Origin: a virus
DNA length: 38,390 nucleotides
Strand: one strand, 5' to 3'
Virus record (IMG/VR): IMGVR_UViG_3300009164_000167
Span: 1-38,390 of that record
A model generated the notes under the pieces. The model saw nothing but the letters and a program-made list of their open reading frames with translations. It was not told the origin of the DNA and searched no databases. How positions within the stretch are numbered: position 1 is the first letter of the stretch; each line of letters opens with the position of its first letter. The translations under genes and the position numbers were made by a program. Positions 32,820-38,390 of this stretch are shown one piece after another.

Positions 32820-33872
32820 TTATCCTAATGTGAGCGCAAACGCTATAGATATATCTTCAGCTTGGCTACCAGTTACTGCTCCTGAGCTACCTGCGGGGCT
32901 AGCCCAACCAAATCCGTCCCAAACTTCCAAGGCCCTTGAATCAGTATTGAATCTAGTCATACCGAGAACTGCATAGGCTGTTGGTCGTGTTCCGTTGCCT
33001 CCTCGAGGCATTACAACACCGTTGGTACCTGCAATTTTAAAATAGCCTGTGCCTGTTGCAAGTATCTGACTGATTGCATTGTTAGCAATGTTTGTTATTG
33101 TATTATCTTTGAATCTAAAATTACCTAGATCGACACCACCTGTACCGTTGCCAAATATCGATAGGTTCATACTGGTAGTAGTCGTGATTTCGTTGTCTCT
33201 AAACTGTAGGTTTCCTATATCTAGAGAATCTAAACTCAACATGTCTGTAAAGAAATTCTGTGCGTAGACATTTCTCCAATAGAAGCTAGGGCTTCCTAGA
33301 TCATATGCATTGTCTGTTTGAGGCACTAGGTCACTGTTGATACTGGCATTGATAGTAATACTATCAGTTAGTGCATCACCTATGGTGATATTTCCACCAA
33401 TGGTAACATTTCCAGTAACATTAGTATTACCAGTTACTATTAGATTTCCGTTAACTGTGGTATTAGAGTAGATATCTACTATACCTATACCGTTTGGTCG
33501 TAACTCAATGTTTGAGTTTGATACAATTGTAGAAATTGTATTACCTTGAATTTCAAAGTCGTTGACCTGCAGGCGTGCTTGATAAACTGTGGCAGTTCCG
33601 CCCGTTGGAATAAAATTAATTGTGTTGTTAGAACTAGCGATTGTGTTACCGCTAATGGTAAACTGTGCAATATTTGCTTGTGTGTCAACTACAAGGTTTG
33701 TAGTTCTTGTGGTACCAACGATGTCTAAATCGTATTGAGGGCTGGCGGTCTTAACACCTATGCGAGAGTTGTTAACATCAAGATAGAGTAGGTCGGTCTC
33801 AAATGCTAAATTTACACCTTCTCGGTTTAAATTTGCCTTTAAGAGCGGCCCCGAAATTCGTCCAATAGCCAT
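32820..33872 (-). CDS. Fibre-like structural protein, paralogue of 33996-35099
   Basis: A 350-residue protein. I place the start at the ATG at 33872 (MAIGRISGPLLKANLNREGVNL), nine codons inside the longest frame, because a strong AAAGGAG site precedes it and because it then aligns with the N-terminus of the next gene upstream. The shaft is made of parallel beta-type repeats with N and T at turns (NLVVDTQANIAQFTISGNT, then NGNLIVTGNTNVTGNVTIGG). The pattern DLGSPSFYWRNVYAQNF and the plug motif VMPRGGNGTRP...LGMTRFN....LEVWDGFGW are both shared with its paralogue. It is probably a tail fibre or baseplate-associated spike. Confidence 0.8.
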   Translation of the reverse strand: MAIGRISGPLLKANLNREGVNLAFETDLLYLDVNNSRIGVKTASPQYDLDIVGTTRTTNLVVDTQANIAQFTISGNTIASSNNTINFIPTGGTATVYQARLQVNDFEIQGNTISTIVSNSNIELRPNGIGIVDIYSNTTVNGNLIVTGNTNVTGNVTIGGNITIGDALTDSITINASINSDLVPQTDNAYDLGSPSFYWRNVYAQNFFTDMLSLDSLDIGNLQFRDNEITTTTSMNLSIFGNGTGGVDLGNFRFKDNTITNIANNAISQILATGTGYFKIAGTNGVVMPRGGNGTRPTAYAVLGMTRFNTDSRALEVWDGFGWASPAGSSGAVTGSQAEDISIAFALTLG

Positions 33873-33995
33873 AGCTCTCCTTTGTACCCCGTGTTTCACG
33901 GTTAACCAAATTCTCAGCTTGCGCTCTTTGCTGGTTTACCACAGTAATAGACCGCGGGTGGACACCGCAGTATTATTATTTAGCTCAAAGGAGAT
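33873..33995 (-). other. 123-base gene-free leader with hairpins
   Basis: The longest gap in the fibre operon. On the - strand it begins with a late-promoter-like CTAAATA (33977-33983), followed by a GC-rich imperfect hairpin around GCGGTG..CACCCGC. A longer inverted repeat, GGTAAACCA against TGGTTAACC (one mismatch), encloses an inner CAGC/GCTG stem. The strong AAAGGAG site for the gene at 32820-33872 follows. No reading frame or tRNA is seen. It could be a promoter plus structured leader, or an RNA processing site. Confidence 0.45.
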
Positions 33996-35099
33996 TTAAC
34001 CTAGTATAAGGATGTAAACATTACTCAAGTCTTCCATCCCTGCCTGAGTAACTGTGGCTCCGGGTCCTGTTGAAGTGTTCCAAACTGTGCCGTCAAAACA
34101 TTCTAGGTATTGGCTCAACGGCACTTGAGTATTCCATCTAGTTTCACCTACTTCTGGTGACACAGCGCGAGTAGCATCAGTACCGGATGGTATCACTAGT
34201 CCGTTGTCTCCTACAAATCGAACATAGCCAATACCAGTAGATTCCAGTGTGAATGCTGTGGGGTCTAGATTTGTAATAGTGTTATCGTTGAATCTAATTC
34301 GTTCGATATCAATATTGCCTGTTGCAGAATTTAATATCACACTGTCGTTTGATAATGGTGTGCTAATTGACGGAGCACTGCTTTCAATAGTTAGTTGATT
34401 ACCAATGGTAAGGTCGTTGAACTGTAAATTACCAATATCAGTATTAAAATGTGCATAAATTTTTCGCCATCTGCCTGTAGTAGAGTCGCCTAGTTCTTTG
34501 CCTAGATCGTATGTTAGGTGTGCTCCTGGGATTAGACTTTGAGTAAAATCAGGAACCACGGTAACTGTATCATAAATTGTATCGCCTACAATGATATTAC
34601 CGTTTTTTTGGAGATTGCCGTCTATGCGAAAATTACCAGTTACCCCAAGATTGCCGTTAATTGTAGTACTGCTTTGAATATCAGTTATACCTGTTCCATT
34701 GGGGTCAAGGGTAATGCTACCGTTAACTGAAGCATTTTTAATAATGTTATCTTTAAAATCTAAGTTGCCAGCAATCATGTTGTCCATAGTTACTAACGGA
34801 CTAGTTTGATTTGGACGAATTATAATTGTGCTTACAATATCTGTAGAAAATGTATTTCCATTCAAGGTAATAGTTGCAATATCACCGGACGTTGTTGCAA
34901 TTAAATTTGTGGTATGAGTTGTGCCGTTGATCTCTGCACGATGAGACGCTGGAGTTTTATTAACGCCAATTCTGTTGTTGTTTACATCGAGGTATAATAA
35001 ATCGTCGCTAGCACTGTAGTTTCTAAAGGTAAGATTAACACCTAGTCTATTTAGGTTAGCTTCTAGTAGTGGACCACTGATACGACCCAACTGTGACAT
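33996..35099 (-). CDS. Fibre-like structural protein, paralogue of 32820-33872
   Basis: A 367-residue paralogue of its downstream neighbour. Both begin with GRISGPLL.ANLNR.GVNL and LLYLDVNN.RIGV, contain a beta-repeat shaft with DPNGTGITDIQSSTTINGNL-type turns, the DLG-K-L-D..W..IYAHFNTDIGN segment, and end with a plug motif (LVIPSGTDATRAVSPEVGETRWN...LECFDGTVW) and a short acidic L-G terminus. A CGGAAAC site precedes the start. It is followed by a 123-base gene-free stretch that holds a structured leader for the next gene. Likely a fibre or baseplate spike protein. Confidence 0.8.
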   Translation of the reverse strand: MSQLGRISGPLLEANLNRLGVNLTFRNYSASDDLLYLDVNNNRIGVNKTPASHRAEINGTTHTTNLIATTSGDIATITLNGNTFSTDIVSTIIIRPNQTSPLVTMDNMIAGNLDFKDNIIKNASVNGSITLDPNGTGITDIQSSTTINGNLGVTGNFRIDGNLQKNGNIIVGDTIYDTVTVVPDFTQSLIPGAHLTYDLGKELGDSTTGRWRKIYAHFNTDIGNLQFNDLTIGNQLTIESSAPSISTPLSNDSVILNSATGNIDIERIRFNDNTITNLDPTAFTLESTGIGYVRFVGDNGLVIPSGTDATRAVSPEVGETRWNTQVPLSQYLECFDGTVWNTSTGPGATVTQAGMEDLSNVYILILG

Positions 35100-35101
35100 A
35101 A

Positions 35102-35692
35102 TTAGTTTCCGTAACCGTAAAACACAGTTACATAGATAGGATCACCAGTTCCGCCTAACGCAGGTACAGCTGTCGGAAACTGGATATAATATTCGTCGTT
35201 GGTATAAGTGCCAGGACCCGATGCGCTGAACGGACTATAATTTACACTAACAAAACTGCCTGCTTGTCTTTTAACCACAGTGTAGTTTACCTTTGCGCCA
35301 ATCTGTATGACATTATCAATTAATATCATTACATTATAATCACTGGCTGTGTAGTTTGTTACATAGGCAGTATTCAACGGCCCAAATGTTGTTTCTGTAC
35401 CGTTGGCAGCAAATCTGCTGACTTGAATAGCGGTTGCACCGCTAGCTCTAACTACTTCCCAAACTCCATTAATATATGCTTCTACGGCATTAGTAGTTGT
35501 GTTATATCTAATATATCCGTTAGGGCCATTAGGTGTTCGAACATTACTAAGTTGGGGACGCTCTGATGTAGTTCCTTTAGGAATTCTTAATCCGCCCGTT
35601 AGATCCATAACAGCTCGGCCATAGTGATTGGCAAACAGTGTGTTGTCACTGATACTGAATCTGCTGATATTTTTCTGTTTTAGGAATTTCAT
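35102..35692 (-). CDS. Small fibre/virion protein with plug motif
   Basis: A 196-residue beta-rich protein. Residues about 35-80 carry the plug motif GGLRIPKGTTSERPQLSN...GYIRYNTTTNAVEAYINGVWEVV. The C-terminal half (about 90-196) is a beta domain with YNVMILIDNVIQIGAKVNYTVV and a terminal VTVFYGYGN. The start overlaps the previous stop by four bases (ATGA), showing translational coupling. Its short length and lack of a shaft suggest a connector or tip component; function not shown. Confidence 0.75.
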   Translation of the reverse strand: MKFLKQKNISRFSISDNTLFANHYGRAVMDLTGGLRIPKGTTSERPQLSNVRTPNGPNGYIRYNTTTNAVEAYINGVWEVVRASGATAIQVSRFAANGTETTFGPLNTAYVTNYTASDYNVMILIDNVIQIGAKVNYTVVKRQAGSFVSVNYSPFSASGPGTYTNDEYYIQFPTAVPALGGTGDPIYVTVFYGYGN

Positions 35693-36069
35693 ACTGTCAA
35701 TGTGCTCACTGTCACTGTTAACAAACTACCTACTGTAGCAGCACCAGTGCTGGGACTGTAACCTACTGAAACATAATCAGTGTTTGATAGTACAATTCTT
35801 TCTTCGCTAAGAAATACAGTTTCTCCAGCCGGCACTGTTAATTTACTCACAATCAAACTGCCATTGCCAACTGTACGATTATCTGCGTAGGTGCCGTTTG
35901 GTGCTACTAGATATACATTAACATCTATTGAATTAACAGTTTCGTCGGCTAAGTTTGGAGCGCCGGTATTGCACAATGCTATTGTGGTAATAGCGTTATC
36001 TCCGACACTGGTATAAATTAGAGTAGGGGATGTTGCTGTTGTTCCTGTGACTATTCTTCCTGTGATCAT
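35689..36069 (-). CDS. Small beta-rich virion protein
   Basis: A 126-residue beta-rich protein (MITGRIVTG..., ITTIALCNTGAPN, VNVYLVAPNG, then LTVPAGETVFLSEERIVL and a V/T-rich end). The CN motif and strand order resemble the proteins at 18342-18662 and 32483-32815. It has an AAGAGAAC ribosome-binding site, starts 12 bases after the gene at 36082-37104, and is coupled by ATGA to the next gene. Likely a virion component. Confidence 0.72.
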   Translation of the reverse strand: MITGRIVTGTTATSPTLIYTSVGDNAITTIALCNTGAPNLADETVNSIDVNVYLVAPNGTYADNRTVGNGSLIVSKLTVPAGETVFLSEERIVLSNTDYVSVGYSPSTGAATVGSLLTVTVSTLTV

Positions 36070-36081
36070 ATTTGTGTTCTC

Positions 36082-37104
36082 TTAAAATAACATGCTGAAC
36101 AGCAATGCTCTGTTTTTACTAACTAGTTCGTCTCTGTTGTTTTCAGTATTTACAAAATAAATTCCCGACTTACCAACACTTTCTGCTCTAGAATATATGA
36201 CATGACTACCCGAAACAATTCCAGGACTTCCAACGTCATTGTTTAACTGCAAGGATGCATTAATTTCAACCTTGCCAGTTCCGTAGGTTGTAAACTTTAT
36301 ATTGTCGTTTCCAGATCCAACTGTTAAAATTTCAGTTTGATCAAACTCTAATCGTTGTAGCTGTACTCTATCCGCATAGATATTTGCTGCCAATACTCCG
36401 TCAATAAAGAATCCAACAGTACTTTCAGTTGTTGGGTAACCTGTCTGTGCATAGTAATAAGCCGGACTTCCGCCAGTTGATGCATTATTTGGTGTTACTT
36501 GTGTATCTGCAATGATCACACGAGTATCTTGAGCCTGTGGGGCTCTAATCTGGAAAGTGGGATTGTTCAAAATAGAATAATCCACATAATCTTTATTTGG
36601 AATATCGTCGTTGTCGGTTACCTGTAGACGATAATTTGCTGTGCCTGCAACTTTAACTACACCAGTACCAGTACCAATTAAAGTAAGGTCACCACTGTCT
36701 TCACCTGCATCGGTCAAAATTCTTTTTAATTTTAAATTACTATCACCAAAAGCGTAGGTAGTTCCTGGAACTGTTGCAGATGCAATAACCCATGTTCCTA
36801 CAGAACTGCCTATGCCTGTTGGATTCACTTCATCAAAGATCAAGGCAGCTCTTGAAGAACTACCCCGATCAATTTCCAGACCCGAATATCTTAGAGATAC
36901 TCCAGAACTAGCCTCTCCTTTATTTAAGGTGATAATATTGTCTTCAATGTCAGTGTTAGTTGTAGAAATTGAAGTTGTAGAACCTGCAACGGTTAGGTTG
37001 CCTGGAATATATACTAATCCAGAAGTTCCAGGATCCAAGACGATGGTACCACCGTCTTTAGATTTAATATTATAATCACCATTAACTCGGAAATACTGTC
37101 CCAT
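36082..37104 (-). CDS. Structural, fibre-like protein
   Basis: A 340-residue protein beginning MGQYFRVNGDYNIKSKDGGTI, with repeated beta-strand and turn sequence (IVLDPGTSGLVYIPGNLTVAG; NTDIEDNIITLNKGE), a G.S.SR.ALIFDE segment and DDIPNKDYVDY around 165-175, which resembles a fibre trimerisation or hinge region. The C-terminal part (YADRVQLQRLEFDQTEILTVG, then TTYGTGKVEINASL) continues the fibre-like pattern. A TAGGAT site precedes its ATG. It resembles tail-fibre-like proteins of marine T4-like phages; its place in the virion is not shown. Confidence 0.72.
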   Translation of the reverse strand: MGQYFRVNGDYNIKSKDGGTIVLDPGTSGLVYIPGNLTVAGSTTSISTTNTDIEDNIITLNKGEASSGVSLRYSGLEIDRGSSSRAALIFDEVNPTGIGSSVGTWVIASATVPGTTYAFGDSNLKLKRILTDAGEDSGDLTLIGTGTGVVKVAGTANYRLQVTDNDDIPNKDYVDYSILNNPTFQIRAPQAQDTRVIIADTQVTPNNASTGGSPAYYYAQTGYPTTESTVGFFIDGVLAANIYADRVQLQRLEFDQTEILTVGSGNDNIKFTTYGTGKVEINASLQLNNDVGSPGIVSGSHVIYSRAESVGKSGIYFVNTENNRDELVSKNRALLFSMLF

Positions 37105-37118
37105 TGCGTAATCCTAGA

Positions 37119-37514
37119 TTATAGTGCTACTAATAAAATATCGTCAGATCCAGAATCATCAGCCATTTGCCACTTGTATCGAGCACCGTTAAAATCTGTA
37201 GCTATACGCTTGTTTAACTTCATAATGTTACGACCGTTGGTTGCTTGATTAACATCAGCAGTCACACGACCTGTCATTACCATTTCGCCTGTTAATAAGT
37301 TTGCGCCTTCTTTGTTGACTAATCTACATTGTGCTGTGGCACTGTCTGATACATCAAATACTCTGTATGATCTTGCACCTTTTTGTTTAAGGATGTATAC
37401 ATCATCTCTAATTGTACCGCCAATGTTAGCAATAACTCTAATGCCTACATTAGTTGATGCGTATGTGCCGAAAACTTGAATACCGTTTACATCTTTGTTA
37501 ATTGGACGTCCCAT
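37119..37514 (-). CDS. Conserved small virion protein, first gene of the late fibre operon
   Basis: A 131-residue protein, MGRPINKDVNGIQVFG..., with beta-strand-like IGGTIRDDVYILKQKGARSYRVFD and ending W-QMADDSGSDDILLVAL. Small proteins starting MGRP.NK near fibre genes are familiar from marine T4-like phages and are thought to be virion components. It is the first gene after a GATAAATA late promoter motif (about 67 bases upstream) and has a strong AAAGGAGA site, so it should lead the operon that reaches the giant tail genes. Confidence 0.75.
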   Translation of the reverse strand: MGRPINKDVNGIQVFGTYASTNVGIRVIANIGGTIRDDVYILKQKGARSYRVFDVSDSATAQCRLVNKEGANLLTGEMVMTGRVTADVNQATNGRNIMKLNKRIATDFNGARYKWQMADDSGSDDILLVAL

Positions 37515-37580
37515 TTGTTTCTCCTTTGTTGACGTTCTAGGTCTACGCAGAGGGATTCTGCATAATATACTTAGATACTT

Positions 37581-37588
37581 TATTTATC
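37581..37588 (-). promoter_or_regulatory. T4-type late promoter motif GATAAATA
   Basis: The - strand reads GATAAATA, overlapping the stop of the small gene at 37584-37853. It is about 67 bases upstream of the first gene of the fibre operon (37119-37514). It lies downstream of the gp23 terminator, so it probably restarts transcription. Confidence 0.65.
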
Positions 37589-37853
37589 CGCGGCTCAGCA
37601 TAGCCATCAGTTCCATTTTTTCCACAGTATCTATTATTTTATTGATGGCATCTATCTCAAGTTGCGCTTTTTCTAAATAACTTCTGCTATGAGTTTGTCT
37701 ATGCAAGACCATAATTTTACTATGTTCTTGTATGTGTTCGTTGATCATTTTTTCAATCAGTTTCACATCATGTGTGAACATAGGAAAGCGTCGACGCCAT
37801 CCGGTAAACTGAGCGCGAAGTTGTTCAAAGTCTTTGTCTGATTCTATTTTCAC
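37584..37853 (-). CDS. Small coiled-coil protein, possible paralogue of 3559-3837
   Basis: An 89-residue helical protein with a GTG start, which is the only candidate near the 5' end because a stop lies just upstream. Its pattern FEQLRAQFTGWRRRFPMFTHD, then a helix rich in I, L, E and H, resembles the protein at 3559-3837. It stands alone between the gp23 terminator and the next late promoter, whose motif overlaps its stop. The ribosome-binding site is weak, so it may be translated poorly. Function unknown. Confidence 0.65.
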   Translation of the reverse strand: MKIESDKDFEQLRAQFTGWRRRFPMFTHDVKLIEKMINEHIQEHSKIMVLHRQTHSRSYLEKAQLEIDAINKIIDTVEKMELMAMLSRG

Positions 37854-37871
37854 TTGATATTTAAGTCAAAC

Positions 37872-37895
37872 AAAAAGGCTCCGAAGAGCCTTTTT
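37872..37895 (-). terminator. Rho-independent terminator after gp23
   Basis: A perfect 10-bp stem AAAAAGGCTC/GAGCCTTTTT with a TTCG tetraloop on the - strand, followed by T residues from the arm and a further TTTG. It lies 26 bases after the gp23 stop. A UUCG loop on a GC-containing stem with a U-tract is a classic strong terminator; the A/T arms make it symmetrical. Confidence 0.9.
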
Positions 37896-37921
37896 GGGTT
37901 TGCAAAAATACAATTCGCGGA

Positions 37922-38390
37922 TTAAGCGAAGCGTAGGTTAGCGGAAGTTACTGCAACTTTTGCTAGGTAGTCAGCTGCGTTACCTAGAGAAGAAGCTGTA
38001 TTTGTCAACTCAACATAACCATAACGTGTCATGAATGATACGACTGGTTCGAAAGTTGCTGGGTCAAGAACAACACCACTGCTCATCAATGGAATGTATG
38101 GGCAATAGAATGCTGGAGCATCAGATTCGCTAGAACCTTTGTAACCGATAAGAACATCATCAGTAGTTGCGTAACCGTTAACATAAACTTTCATTGCGCT
38201 GTTCAATGTACCAACAAACTTGGTGTTTGTAGGAGCTTCAAAAGTGCCTTCTGTAGTGCGAGCAAAAGCAGAAGTTGTTGCGCTTTGTAGCAATGTCAAT
38301 ACTGTTGGAGATACAACAGCGTAGTTACCAGCACCACGACGTGTACGCTGAGCGATCAAGTTAGCTGCACGATTGATTTGAACAGCTAGA
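37922..38390 (-). CDS. 23: Major capsid protein, T4 gp23-like (C-terminal part, continues beyond window)
   Basis: The last 155 or so residues of a gp23-type major capsid protein. The reading frame continues past the window edge (upstream residues read LAVQINRAANLIAQ). Matching points to T4 gp23 are RTRRGAGNY (T4 TRRGKGNF), KVYVNGYATTDDVLIGYKG (T4 KVYIDPYA...VVGYKG), APAFYCPYIPLM (T4 FYCPYVPLQ) and FMTRYGYV (T4 FKTRYGMV). Ends at a TAA and is followed after about 27 bases by a strong terminator hairpin. The protein forms the hexameric shell of the head. Confidence 0.93.
   Translation of the reverse strand, partial: LAVQINRAANLIAQRTRRGAGNYAVVSPTVLTLLQSATTSAFARTTEGTFEAPTNTKFVGTLNSAMKVYVNGYATTDDVLIGYKGSSESDAPAFYCPYIPLMSSGVVLDPATFEPVVSFMTRYGYVELTNTASSLGNAADYLAKVAVTSANLRFA

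Noticed and set aside
33873-33899. Start of the fibre gene at 33899
   Set aside because: The strong AAAGGAG site and the match to the paralogue N-terminus favour the ATG at 33872.

Overview
The window is a late structural region of a large contractile-tailed (T4-like, Straboviridae/Kyanoviridae-type) phage. The evidence is a gp14-type neck protein and a gp15-type tail-sheath terminator at the left end, the C-terminal end of a gp23-type major capsid protein at the right end, and T4-type late promoter motifs (NATAAATA) before several gene groups. The fibre and small virion proteins resemble those of marine T4-like phages of cyanobacteria and SAR11 bacteria. The sequence looks AT-rich by eye. 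The host cannot be fixed from this window.

Layout. From 18 to 3837, four genes run on the + strand: gp14, a long gp15, a Nudix-like remnant and a small coiled-coil protein. At about 3830 the strand switches, and everything to 38390 is on the - strand. Read in the direction of transcription (right to left), this half holds: the gp23 end; a UUCG-loop terminator; a small coiled-coil gene; a late promoter followed by eight small or medium virion/fibre genes (37514 to 32104); two giant paralogous tail proteins of 1816 and 2637 aa; a run of fibre/adhesin genes (18662 to 13641) with Peptidase_S74 chaperone, LamG-like and glycine-rich modules; a perfect TATAAATA late promoter with two genes of unknown function; an accessory cassette (12182 to 7526); and a last fibre group (7502 to 3824) under CATAAATA promoters.

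The accessory cassette is the part least like ordinary virion genes. It has a sigma70-like promoter overlapping a perfect palindrome. It encodes a fusion of a U32/UbiU-V-like TIM-barrel domain, a Cys cluster and a class I SAM methyltransferase; a complete flavin-dependent tryptophan-type halogenase; and three unassigned proteins. Most of these genes overlap or nearly touch, so they are probably co-transcribed. I infer a virus-encoded modification pathway (halogenation plus methylation or a U32-type reaction) with an unknown substrate.

The rest is a large adhesion apparatus. Modules recur across genes: a LPxGT..RP...G..R.N....W plug motif, LamG-like domains, cupredoxin-like C-x2-H-x2-M sites, W/GD.V.YGG repeats, Asp-box propellers, and an RD.GY.vDA..YD repeat present once in one giant protein and six times in its neighbour. 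I saw no tRNA gene, CRISPR array, insertion sequence or integrase. The only gene-free stretch above 100 bases is 33873-33995.
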